DNA of 64,000 bases from Lachnospiraceae bacterium (GTDB lineage Bacteria; Bacillota; Clostridia; Lachnospirales; Lachnospiraceae). Each line of letters begins with the position of its first letter. Position 1 is the stretch's first letter. The notes under the pieces were generated by a model. That model made no database searches and was not told the origin of the DNA. It was given only the letters and a program-made list of their open reading frames with translations. This document shows, piece after piece, positions 35,833-44,239 of this stretch. Position numbers and translations under genes: made by a program. Where the stretch lies: the NCBI GenBank assembly GCA_017463255.1, contig JAFTPP010000016.1:124001-188000 (forward strand), written 5' to 3'.

Positions 35833-36282
35833 ATGATTCGAGCGGATGATTGGATTCCTACAATAATCCCTTTTATTGAGGAAGGTAAAACAGTAAAGAT
35901 TATGCCCCAAGGATTTAGCATGGTTCCGTTTATTACAGGGGGACGTGATGAAGTAAATCTGGTGCAGATTAAGGGTGAATTAAAAAGAGGCGATATAGTG
36001 GTATATCGCAGGGATAATGCCATCTATGTATTGCATCGTGTATATAAAATTAAAAACGGTGAGTACTATATGTTGGGAGATGCCCAGACTGAAGTGGAAG
36101 GTCCTTTAAGGAGAGAGCAGATGATTGCAAAAGTGGAGTCCTATTACAGGAAGGGCAAGCTTATTGTATGTCAGAGCAGGCGTGAAAAGTTTGAATATAC
36201 TCTTTGGTTTGCAATCCGTCCCTTAAGACCTCTGGTGATTAAGATGAATAATTTAAAAAATAAAATATTAAGGAGAAAATAG
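35833..36282 (+). CDS. S24/S26 family peptidase (signal peptidase-like)
   Basis: A protein of about 149 residues. PQGFSMVPFITGGRDEV holds the catalytic Ser region of signal peptidases; GDIVVYRRDNAIYVLHRVYKIKNGEYYMLGDAQ matches the conserved beta-core. The usual Lys or His general base cannot be fixed by eye. No clear membrane helix is present, so it may be cytoplasmic or peripheral. Starts at 35812, 35821 and 35833 are all in frame after the promoter; 35833 gives the best match to relatives (MIRADDWIPTIIPFIEEGK), with GAGGAG close by. It leads the polysaccharide operon and faces the PqqD operon, so leader removal from a modified peptide is an attractive role. Confidence 0.78.
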   Translation: MIRADDWIPTIIPFIEEGKTVKIMPQGFSMVPFITGGRDEVNLVQIKGELKRGDIVVYRRDNAIYVLHRVYKIKNGEYYMLGDAQTEVEGPLRREQMIAKVESYYRKGKLIVCQSRREKFEYTLWFAIRPLRPLVIKMNNLKNKILRRK

Positions 36283-36797
36283 TGAAGCTTTTTGTAGAAG
36301 ATATGTTAGAAACGGTAAAATTTGTGCCGGTTTCCTTGTTTATTGCACTGGTTTTTGCACTGATTTATATCGTAATCTGCATTATGAGAAAAAAAGAATT
36401 GAAGCCGGCAAGGACGGCACTTATTATTCTTGATGTTGTATATTTTGCAACGGTATTACAGATTGCATTATTGTCAAGGGTGGAAGGAAGTGTAACAGAA
36501 ATCGATTTTACGCTTCTTGGAAGATACACGGATGACTTGCGGGGAAGAATGTACATTTATGAGAATATTTTAATGACAATTCCCATGGGTATCCTGTTGC
36601 CTTTAACATTTAAGAAGCGGTTTAAGTTTTTGGACACGCTGCTTTGTACTTTTATGTTAAGCATCCTGATTGAAATGATTCAGTTGGCATTCAGATGTGG
36701 CTTTTGTCAGCTAAGTGATGTAATTATGAACGTACTGGGCGGATTCATTGGATATTTGATTTATAAAGTCTTTAAATTATTGGGAGGAAAAAGATGA
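36282..36797 (+). CDS. VanZ-like membrane protein
   Basis: A 171-residue protein with four or five membrane helices and the VanZ ending LIEMIQLAFRCGFCQLSDVIMNVLGGFIGYLIYKV. VanZ-like proteins appear in glycopeptide resistance and polysaccharide loci; the biochemical role is unclear. GTG 36282 shares its first base with the preceding stop codon and lies behind AAGGAG. Its own end overlaps the next gene by ATGA, so it is translationally coupled. Confidence 0.85.
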   Translation: MKLFVEDMLETVKFVPVSLFIALVFALIYIVICIMRKKELKPARTALIILDVVYFATVLQIALLSRVEGSVTEIDFTLLGRYTDDLRGRMYIYENILMTIPMGILLPLTFKKRFKFLDTLLCTFMLSILIEMIQLAFRCGFCQLSDVIMNVLGGFIGYLIYKVFKLLGGKR

Positions 36798-37474
36798 AAA
36801 AAGAATTAAGCATTGATTTTGTGCAAATTTGCAGGGATTTAATCAGAGGCTGGTGGCTTATCGCCATTTGCGTCATTGTGTTTGGTGGTTTTGGAGTTGT
36901 AAAAACACTGGATAAGGGTGTCAACAGCTATACTGCCGAAACAACAGTGTACAGTGTTACATACGGCGCTTTGGATGAAGTGCTTACGGGTGTTTCGGTA
37001 ATGCATCAGTATGAGCACCTTATTACCAGTAAGGTAATTGCCAATAAGGCGGCTACTTTACTTGAAACCAAGGATCTTTCCGGGGATGTTATTAAGAATA
37101 TGGTATCCTATGAATTTTCCAATATGAGCTCCAGCAGTAACTTAGTAAAGATTCATGCAAGCTCCTTAGACCCGAATACGGCAATCAGAGTTGCTGATGC
37201 AGTGGCCCAGGCCTTTGTAGAACATACCAATAACATTATTGGCGGAAACAGTATCCAGATTATGGATGAAGCGGAGATTTCCCGTGTGTATAACTCAGTA
37301 ACTACGGACCGCATGAAGACCAGATTATTATTTGCGGCAGTTGGCTTTGTATTACCTTGCATTTACTTAGTACTTAGCAGTATTTTCTCAACCAAGGTTA
37401 TGACAGTGAGCGATGCTAAAACAGAAGATAAAATCAAAGTAATCGGCGTTATTCCGCACAATCGTGATATATAG
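36794..37474 (+). CDS. Polysaccharide chain-length regulator (Wzz/CpsC type)
   Basis: A 226-residue membrane protein: N-terminal helix (GWWLIAICVIVFGGFGVVKTL), an outer helical domain, and a C-terminal helix (LLFAAVGFVLPCIYLVLSSIF). This is the Wzz/CpsC topology of proteins that set chain length and activate a CpsD-type kinase. No kinase domain is fused; the kinase follows as a separate gene, as in Bacillota. Confidence 0.85.
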   Translation: MKKELSIDFVQICRDLIRGWWLIAICVIVFGGFGVVKTLDKGVNSYTAETTVYSVTYGALDEVLTGVSVMHQYEHLITSKVIANKAATLLETKDLSGDVIKNMVSYEFSNMSSSSNLVKIHASSLDPNTAIRVADAVAQAFVEHTNNIIGGNSIQIMDEAEISRVYNSVTTDRMKTRLLFAAVGFVLPCIYLVLSSIFSTKVMTVSDAKTEDKIKVIGVIPHNRDI

Positions 37475-37490
37475 GGAATGGAGGATCAAC

Positions 37491-38210
37491 ATGAAAAAAG
37501 AATTATATCGTCAGGATAATCAACTTATGCAGGATGCTTTTGACCGAATCGAGGTTGAAATCCATCTTCAGAAAAAGAACAACGGAATCCAGTCCCTGTT
37601 ATTATGCGGAAGTGAACCAAGAGTAGGAACAACCACCATTGCCATTGAACTTGCAATTTCCATGGCTGAGGCAGGCTGGAAAACCGTATTAATTGATGCG
37701 GATATCAGAAAAGGTACTGCATATAAGAGAAATGCAGGAAGTGAAAACGCAAACCTTGTTACCTATTTGGAAGATAAATCTGATTTAAAGCAGGTATTAA
37801 TCGAAACAAATTATAAGAATATGAAATATATTTTCGGCGGCAGCGGGGAAGGCAATACAGTCAGCCTTTTATGCTCAGCCAAAATGCAGCAGTTAATCAA
37901 AGAGTTAAAAGAAGAATTTGATTATATTATTTTTGACGCTCCATCCATTAACTCAGTTGTGGATGCAGGTGTTATCGGAAGTCTTACGGACGGAACCATA
38001 ATTGTAACATCCCAGGGAAGCTACAAAAAGCAGTTATCCCAGGCGATGGAACAGTTAAGACATGTTGGCGCTAACATTTTAGGCGTTATCATGAATAAGG
38101 TTGAGAAAGCAGAATACAAACGTTACATGAAGAATTATAACTACTTTAAGGATAAGAAGTACGTTAATAAAAAGTATAAAGCAACTGTGAAAAAAGGGGA
38201 GGATAACTAA
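37491..38210 (+). CDS. CpsD/CapB-type tyrosine kinase
   Basis: A 239-residue BY-kinase. Walker A is GSEPRVGTTTIAIELA, Walker A' VLIDADIRKG, Walker B DYIIFDAPS. The C-terminus has a Tyr cluster (YKRYMKNYNYFKDKKYVNKKYK) for autophosphorylation. It regulates polysaccharide assembly together with the CpsC-like protein. ATG 37491 follows GGAGG; the ATG at 37464 lies inside the previous gene. Confidence 0.9.
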   Translation: MKKELYRQDNQLMQDAFDRIEVEIHLQKKNNGIQSLLLCGSEPRVGTTTIAIELAISMAEAGWKTVLIDADIRKGTAYKRNAGSENANLVTYLEDKSDLKQVLIETNYKNMKYIFGGSGEGNTVSLLCSAKMQQLIKELKEEFDYIIFDAPSINSVVDAGVIGSLTDGTIIVTSQGSYKKQLSQAMEQLRHVGANILGVIMNKVEKAEYKRYMKNYNYFKDKKYVNKKYKATVKKGEDN

Positions 38211-38212
38211 CA

Positions 38213-39100
38213 ATGAAAAGAATTTTAAATAAATTACCTTATCTTTTTTGTATGCTCTTCTTTTTCCTTATGGGCTCAGAAGATACCCAGGCAAAAGGGT
38301 TAATCATCAATGATTACAGTATAAACTCAGATGCAGCCATGTACGGGGAAAAGGGAACAATAACGGTTAATATTGAAAATACGGAAGAGACTATTGTAAC
38401 AGATGTATTGGTAACATTTACAACCAGTGACTTGTTCTATCCTGTTTACGGCAATACCAATCAGATTTATATAGGAACTTTGGAAGCCAATGAGAAAAAG
38501 ACAATTACCTTTGATTTTGAAATTTCTGAAAGAGCGAAGGGAATTCTGATTCTTCCTATTATGATGGAATACTATATCGGACCGGAAGGGGCCAGCGATT
38601 CCAACTATGTTACAGTGACCGTACCGGTAGGGGATTTGTGTGAGTATTCCGTAAAAGGACTTACCTTAGAGCAGAATGCTACCAATGCTTCCCAGGTTAT
38701 GTTAAGTGTTAGCTCCGGCAATGACGGAAATACAATGGTTTATAACTTGAATATGCATTTGGTCGGAGACGTACTGGGTGGCGAAGATATTATTCAATTA
38801 GGGGATGTTGAACCGGGGGTTCAGCTTTACGATGATTATTATGTGTCCTTTGACGGAAACGGAGATAAGACAATTCAGGTATATTTTTCTTATCAGGATG
38901 TTCATGGCAAAGAATATGTAACGGATGCCCAGACTTTGACCACAAACATTGAAAAGAAAGCCGGTGGCAGTTCTGATTTTGTAATAAGCGGAGCAGACGG
39001 GGAATCTTATGATGAAGCAAGCCAGATTATTCTTCTTTGCGGAATTTTGGTATTGTTTATCATTGTGATTGTGATTGTTATGAGATGGAGAAAGAAATAA
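38213..39100 (+). CDS. Secreted/membrane-anchored protein with Ig-like domains
   Basis: A 295-residue protein: signal peptide (LPYLFCMLFFFLMGSEDTQAKG), two beta-sandwich repeats (ITVNIENTEETIVTDVLVTFTT and LEANEKKTITFDFEIS; then MLSVSSGNDGNTMVYNLNMHLVG and GVQLYDDYYVSFDGNGDKTIQVYF) and a C-terminal helix (IILLCGILVLFIIVIVIVM) with RWRKK stop-transfer. It resembles NPCBM/CARDB-type cell-surface scaffolds, not any enzyme. It follows cpsD by two bases. It may hold polymer or export partners at the membrane; no function is assigned. Confidence 0.75.
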   Translation: MKRILNKLPYLFCMLFFFLMGSEDTQAKGLIINDYSINSDAAMYGEKGTITVNIENTEETIVTDVLVTFTTSDLFYPVYGNTNQIYIGTLEANEKKTITFDFEISERAKGILILPIMMEYYIGPEGASDSNYVTVTVPVGDLCEYSVKGLTLEQNATNASQVMLSVSSGNDGNTMVYNLNMHLVGDVLGGEDIIQLGDVEPGVQLYDDYYVSFDGNGDKTIQVYFSYQDVHGKEYVTDAQTLTTNIEKKAGGSSDFVISGADGESYDEASQIILLCGILVLFIIVIVIVMRWRKK

Positions 39101-39121
39101 ATAGATAAAGGAGTTTGCTGC

Positions 39122-40372
39122 ATGGAAAATGCGAAGGTGCAGCAATGCCATGATTTATTTATAAAGCTGATACGTGGGTATCTTACAGGGGAAATGGAAG
39201 TAAATGAGGAATTTGAGAATGCAGACTGGAATAAGCTGCATGAGCTTGCCTATCGTACCGGGCTTACACCAATGCTATGTGAGCCGGTAAAAAAGGTATA
39301 TTCCCGTTATCCTTTTAAAACAGATATTTATCAACGCTTTATTAACGGAACTATCGTGATGGCATTGAAAGAGGAAACAAAAATTGAATATGTTGAGCGC
39401 ATCGTGAAAGCGGCAGCAGAAAAAGATATTCAGGTTCTGGTATTTAAAGGGCCGATTATTGCAGATGCATATAAAGATTATCGTATGCGTGTTTCTTCGG
39501 ATACAGACATGTATGTAGATGAAAAAGATAAAGATGCCATGATGGAGATTCTTGAAAGTCTTGGGTATCAATGGCTACAGGATAAGTCAAAAGATCATGT
39601 GCAGAATTTGACGATTCCTAATGTGCATTACGTGGAATTGCATACTGCCTTGTGGGAAGATTTTAAGGGAAGTCGTATTAAGGTACTGGAATCCTTTGAA
39701 CTTACCGCACCTAAGAATAGAATTTGTGATAAGTTTTGCGGCATTATGCTCGACACAATCCGACATGAGGAACAATTGATTTATTTTGTGTATCATTTTG
39801 CAAAACACATGGTATTAGAATCAGCAAGTATCCGCAATGTTATGGATATTTTGCTCTTTTATAAAAAGCATAAAGATAAAATCGATGAGTCTTCGTTTAA
39901 AGAGCGTTTGGAACGGTTGGGTTACTGGAAATGCTTTTGTATTCTTTGCCAGATCGGCGAAGAGTACTTAGGTTTCAAAAAAGAAGACCTTCCCTGTTAT
40001 GCAAAAACAGACAGTGAGTCTTTAGATCAGGTGTTAAGGGTTCTTTTTAGTGAACAGGTGACAAGGGATGATGATATTTACCGCTGGCAGATGGTTTACA
40101 ATATGACTCCTTATCTTACTGGAGATTACGACCCTAACATGTCAGGGGTAAAAAGAAAACTAAAATATCTGTTCCCCACACGTTCTAATATGCCTGAAAA
40201 ATACAGCTATGCCAAGAAAAGTGCATTTCTTGTACCCATTGCCTGGACACACCGTATTTTTGATTATATTGTTTCAAGATTTTTTAAGAGAAATTACCGT
40301 ATGGCAGGTTCTAAGCGAATGAGCCGTATGGATGCAAAGCTTCAGGTGCTTAAGAAAATGAAATTAATTTAA
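39122..40372 (+). CDS. Nucleotidyltransferase-family protein (NTP_transf_5)
   Basis: A 416-residue protein. The nucleotidyltransferase core is VLVFKGPIIADAYKDYRMRVSSDTDMYVDEKDKDAMMEIL, with two Asp of the metal site (SDTDMYV), followed by helical segments (IRHEEQLIYFVYHFAKHM). This family occurs in exopolysaccharide loci with PqqD-like and HprK-like genes, and in some Bacillota lasso-peptide clusters. Its reaction is not established by sequence. It is in the plus-strand operon, 4 kb from the PqqD operon. Confidence 0.85.
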   Translation: MENAKVQQCHDLFIKLIRGYLTGEMEVNEEFENADWNKLHELAYRTGLTPMLCEPVKKVYSRYPFKTDIYQRFINGTIVMALKEETKIEYVERIVKAAAEKDIQVLVFKGPIIADAYKDYRMRVSSDTDMYVDEKDKDAMMEILESLGYQWLQDKSKDHVQNLTIPNVHYVELHTALWEDFKGSRIKVLESFELTAPKNRICDKFCGIMLDTIRHEEQLIYFVYHFAKHMVLESASIRNVMDILLFYKKHKDKIDESSFKERLERLGYWKCFCILCQIGEEYLGFKKEDLPCYAKTDSESLDQVLRVLFSEQVTRDDDIYRWQMVYNMTPYLTGDYDPNMSGVKRKLKYLFPTRSNMPEKYSYAKKSAFLVPIAWTHRIFDYIVSRFFKRNYRMAGSKRMSRMDAKLQVLKKMKLI

Positions 40373-40385
40373 TGGTGATAAACGG

Positions 40386-41522
40386 ATGAAGAAATTAAAA
40401 ATTGCCATGTTAGGTCACAAAAGAATTCCCTCCAGAGAAGGAGGAATTGAAATTGTGGTGGAAGAGCTTGCCACAGGAATGGTGAAAAAAGGGCACAGCG
40501 TTACAGTATATAACCGTAGCGGACACCATGTGGCTGGGAAAGAATTTGATGAAAATGCGAAGAAAGTGAAGGAATATAAGGGGGTACGGATACGCAGGGT
40601 ACCTACCATTGAAATGAAAGGACTTGCAGCTATCAGTTCTTCATTTTTTGCGGCGCTACGGGCCACCTTTGGCGGTTATGATGTGATTCATTTTCATGCG
40701 GAAGGCCCAAGTGTCATGGTGATTATTTCACGATTGTTCCGTAAACGCGTTATTGTAACCATTCATGGACTTGACTGGCAGAGAGCAAAATGGGGCAAGG
40801 GTGCTGTTAAGTATCTAAAGCTTGGTGAAAAATTCGCAGCCAAGTACGCCAATGAAGTAATTGTTCTCAGTGAAAATGTGAAACAGTATTTTAAGGACAC
40901 TTACAATAGAGATACTATTTTTATTCCAAACGGAATTAATAAACCGGAATGTAAGCCGGTTGACGCCATCGGGCAAAAATGGAATCTAAAAGAGCGGGAG
41001 TACATTCTTTATCTTGGAAGAATCGTACCTGAAAAAGGAATTCATTATTTAATAGAAGCATATAAGCAGACGGATACAGACTATCCCCTTGTCATTGCGG
41101 GCGGCGCCTCCGATACCAAAGAGTATATGGAGGAATTAAAACAACTGGCCAGTGATGATAAACGTATTATTTTTACGGATTTTGTTAAGGGACAGGAGCT
41201 TGCAGAATTGTACAGCAATGCCTATGTGTATGTTTTGCCAAGTGAGTTGGAAGGAATGCCCTTATCACTTTTAGAAGCCATGAGCTATGGTAACTGTTGC
41301 CTGACTTCGGATATACCGGAATGTACGGAAGTGATTGGAGAGCACGGCGTGAATTTCCGATGCTCTGATGTGGATTCTTTAAAAGAAAAACTTACAATGC
41401 TTTTAAATAACCCTGAAATGACGGAAGGATATAGGAAGGCTGCAGCGGATTATATTCTTAAAAAATATAATTGGGAAACAGTAGTTGAGCAAACACTTGA
41501 GGTCTATAAGGATGATAAATAA
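40386..41522 (+). CDS. Glycosyltransferase, GT4 family with DUF1972-like start
   Basis: A 378-residue retaining GT-B transferase. It opens with IAMLGHKRIPSREGGIEIVVEELATGM, as in rhamnosyltransferase-type DUF1972 proteins, and has the GT4 donor site YILYLGRIVPEKGIHYLIEAY and SELEGMPLSLLEAMSYG. Cytosolic or membrane-peripheral; adds one sugar of the repeat unit. Confidence 0.9.
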   Translation: MKKLKIAMLGHKRIPSREGGIEIVVEELATGMVKKGHSVTVYNRSGHHVAGKEFDENAKKVKEYKGVRIRRVPTIEMKGLAAISSSFFAALRATFGGYDVIHFHAEGPSVMVIISRLFRKRVIVTIHGLDWQRAKWGKGAVKYLKLGEKFAAKYANEVIVLSENVKQYFKDTYNRDTIFIPNGINKPECKPVDAIGQKWNLKEREYILYLGRIVPEKGIHYLIEAYKQTDTDYPLVIAGGASDTKEYMEELKQLASDDKRIIFTDFVKGQELAELYSNAYVYVLPSELEGMPLSLLEAMSYGNCCLTSDIPECTEVIGEHGVNFRCSDVDSLKEKLTMLLNNPEMTEGYRKAAADYILKKYNWETVVEQTLEVYKDDK

Positions 41523-42075
41523 TAAAGCAGAATTAAAGGAATATCTTAAGGCAGAAACCGGAGATTTCCATCCGAAAGCCATGTTAAGAATTCCCTTTGA
41601 TTTATATGAACAACAGGTGATACATAAGTATTTGAGGATTCTTCGTATTACGGAGTATCACATCAATAAGAACCACAAATTCCGCAAATGGTATTATGTG
41701 TTTCGGTTAAAAAGAAAACAACTCCGTTACGGAGTTCATATTCCGCCCAATTGTTTTGGAAAAGGCTTAAGCATTGCCCATACCGGAGGAATTTTAGTGA
41801 ATGGGGATTGCAGGGTTGGAGAATATTGCAGAATCCATTCCGGCGTGAAGCTTGTAGCTGGAGCTAATGGAGTACCGTGCATTGGAAACCATGTTTATTT
41901 CGGAGTGGGCTCTTGTGTAATCGGTAATGTGAAAATTGCGGACGGTTGTACCATAGGCGCCAATGCAGTGGTGTGTAAATCCTTTGAACACCAGGGAGCG
42001 GTTCTTGTGGGAGTGCCTGCAAAAGAGAGTAAGATAAAAGAATGCACATGGGATGGAAAAACACATGAAGATTGA
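41512..42075 (+). CDS. Serine O-acetyltransferase-like hexapeptide acyltransferase
   Basis: A 187-residue left-handed beta-helix protein. Hexapeptide repeats run from IPPNCFGKGLSIAHTGGILVNGDCRVGEYCRIHSG to IGNVKIADGCTIGANAVVCKSF, with GVPAKE at the end. In a polysaccharide locus it is likely to acetylate a sugar. ATG 41512 overlaps the end of the preceding gene. Confidence 0.85.
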   Translation: MINNKAELKEYLKAETGDFHPKAMLRIPFDLYEQQVIHKYLRILRITEYHINKNHKFRKWYYVFRLKRKQLRYGVHIPPNCFGKGLSIAHTGGILVNGDCRVGEYCRIHSGVKLVAGANGVPCIGNHVYFGVGSCVIGNVKIADGCTIGANAVVCKSFEHQGAVLVGVPAKESKIKECTWDGKTHED

Positions 42076-43144
42076 TTTTTACATCAGTAGCTTATCCGGC
42101 GGAGGAGCTGAAAAAGTGCTTACCACATTGGCAAAAGCAATGGCCTGTGATGATAATGAAGTATCCATTATTTCTTTGGAAAAGCGTCCGCAATTTTATC
42201 CTGTAGATGAAAAGGTCCAGTTATTTCAGTACAAAAATAAGAAAAGCGGAATCAGGGCAGTTTGGGAAGATGTGAGAAACATACGCAGACATATTAAAAA
42301 AAGTAAAGCGGATATTTCGATTTCTTTTTTAAGCAGATGCAATTTATTAGTATTGATGTCAGCCATGTTTAAAAAAGGAAAAGTTGTGGTATGTGACAGA
42401 AATAATCCCCTGCGTGAGCATGGCAAAATGGTGTTTTTATTAAGTAACCTTTTGTATTTAAGGGCAGACCGGGTTATGGTTCAGACTGAACAGATTAAAG
42501 GGTTTTATAAAAAATTCTTAAGAAAGAAAATCAGAGTTATAGAAAATCCGTTAGATAAGGAAGTGTTGGATTCCCAGATTAAAGAAGTGATTCCAAAACG
42601 GGAAAAAACCATTCTTTCCATGGGAAGATTAGAGCCCCAAAAAGATTTTAAAACCCTGATTCAGGGATTTCATAAAATCTCGGGCAAATATCCTGACTGG
42701 CAGGTTAAGATATTTGGTGTGGGAGATAAAAGGGAAGAGTTAGAAGAGCTTATCGGTTCCTTAGAGCTTGATAATAAAGTTCATCTTTGCGGGCGGACGG
42801 AAGTACCTTTTTATGAAATGAGTAAAGCTAGTATTTTCGTGCTTTCATCCCATTATGAGGGATTCCCCAATGTTCTTTGTGAGGCAATGTATGCAGGGGA
42901 TTTGTGTATTGCAAGTGACTGCGTAAGCGGCCCCAGGGAACTAATAGAGCAGAACGTAAACGGCTGGTTATTCCCTGTGGGAAATGTAGATAATTTGGCG
43001 CAGCTTATGGAAAATTGCATTGAACATGAGAGCAGACTTGATAATGTGCGTCATACAGCACAGGAAACGGTAAAAAGACTCTATCTTGAGAACAATATTG
43101 TTCTTTGGAAAAACATGATAAATGAAGTTGTTATGGAAGAGTAA
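42065..43144 (+). CDS. Glycosyltransferase, GT4 family
   Basis: A 359-residue GT-B enzyme with the glycine-rich acceptor loop SSLSGGGAEKVLTTLAKAM and the donor site TILSMGRLEPQKDFKTLIQGF plus SSHYEGFPNVLCEAMYAG. The start at 42065 fits the family opening MKIDFYISSL; 42053 is possible. It overlaps the acyltransferase gene. Confidence 0.88.
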   Translation: MKIDFYISSLSGGGAEKVLTTLAKAMACDDNEVSIISLEKRPQFYPVDEKVQLFQYKNKKSGIRAVWEDVRNIRRHIKKSKADISISFLSRCNLLVLMSAMFKKGKVVVCDRNNPLREHGKMVFLLSNLLYLRADRVMVQTEQIKGFYKKFLRKKIRVIENPLDKEVLDSQIKEVIPKREKTILSMGRLEPQKDFKTLIQGFHKISGKYPDWQVKIFGVGDKREELEELIGSLELDNKVHLCGRTEVPFYEMSKASIFVLSSHYEGFPNVLCEAMYAGDLCIASDCVSGPRELIEQNVNGWLFPVGNVDNLAQLMENCIEHESRLDNVRHTAQETVKRLYLENNIVLWKNMINEVVMEE

Positions 43145-43147
43145 TTT

Positions 43148-44239
43148 ATGAAGATATTACATTTGTTATATGCCGGCGGCACAGGTGGAATTGAAAAATT
43201 GTGTAAAGACATAGGGCTTTACTCTAAAGATGTGGAAAACCATTTTCTTTTTGCCCACACCGGAGGAAAACTTTACGAGGAAATGAGCGGGGCTCATTTG
43301 CCGGTGTATTTATATTCTTATGGGAATAAGGATATTGTGCCCTTTCGTAAAGAATTGAGACGATTATGTGAAAAGCTTAAGGTGGATGCGGTGTTGATTC
43401 ATCATCCTGCACCATTGTTCTGGCTTGCCTGCATGCCTCTTATAAAGAGCATGAAGCAAACGGCTTTTTTAGTGTATGCGCATAATAATTATGAAGAATT
43501 AACAGGGAAAAAGGCGTGGAAGCGTCTGCTATATAACAAACTATTGAAAAAGGCAGCAGGTGTTGTTGCCATATCTGAATTTGTAAAGGCTTCTGTTATA
43601 AAAGGAAGCAAAGTGAATCCCCAAAAAGTGAATGTAGTATATAACGGGGTTCATGTAGAAGATTATGCAGGGGTAAACAGTATTCGTCCCAAAGGAAGTT
43701 TACGTTTATTATACGTGGGCAGATTGATTGAAAAAAAAGGAGTTCAGGTGCTTCTTGAAGCAATGGACCGTTTAAAAGAGAAGGAAGAAATTACCCTTTC
43801 TGTTGTTGGGGACGGCTCCTATCGAAAGACTTTGGAAGCCTATGTAAAAGACAAGGGCTTAGAAAAGACGGTGACCTTTTATGGGGAACAAAGAGATGTT
43901 CCGGCTTTTATGCAGTCGTCGGATGTGTTTGTTCATCCCGCTATTTGGGAAGAAGGCTTTGGGATTACCCTGATTGAGGCTATGAGCGCAGGTCTGATTT
44001 GCGTGGCATTTAACAGAGGAGCCTTAAATGAAATTATAGTGAATGGGACAACGGGATATCTGGTAGAAGAAGTGGATGCGGACAAATTGTCACAGACCAT
44101 ATTGATGCTATTGGATATGACCGATGAGAGATTTATGGAAATGAAAGCTATGGCAAGAAAGAGAGCCTGTGGCTTTTCAATAGAAACACTGTTGGAGCAA
44201 TTAAAGCTTACAGTAAAGGAATGCATGGATGGAAGATAA
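43148..44239 (+). CDS. Glycosyltransferase, GT4 family
   Basis: A 363-residue GT-B enzyme. Acceptor loop LLYAGGTGGIEKLCKDIG; donor site LLYVGRLIEKKGVQVLLEAM, then HPAIWEEGFGITLIEAMSAG. It follows the previous transferase by three bases and overlaps the polymerase gene by 11 bases. Sugar specificity is unknown. Confidence 0.88.
   Translation: MKILHLLYAGGTGGIEKLCKDIGLYSKDVENHFLFAHTGGKLYEEMSGAHLPVYLYSYGNKDIVPFRKELRRLCEKLKVDAVLIHHPAPLFWLACMPLIKSMKQTAFLVYAHNNYEELTGKKAWKRLLYNKLLKKAAGVVAISEFVKASVIKGSKVNPQKVNVVYNGVHVEDYAGVNSIRPKGSLRLLYVGRLIEKKGVQVLLEAMDRLKEKEEITLSVVGDGSYRKTLEAYVKDKGLEKTVTFYGEQRDVPAFMQSSDVFVHPAIWEEGFGITLIEAMSAGLICVAFNRGALNEIIVNGTTGYLVEEVDADKLSQTILMLLDMTDERFMEMKAMARKRACGFSIETLLEQLKLTVKECMDGR

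Noticed and set aside
36282-36797. VanZ-like gene as a glycopeptide resistance determinant
   Set aside because: No vanHAX or vanY genes accompany it; it is coupled to polysaccharide chain-length genes.
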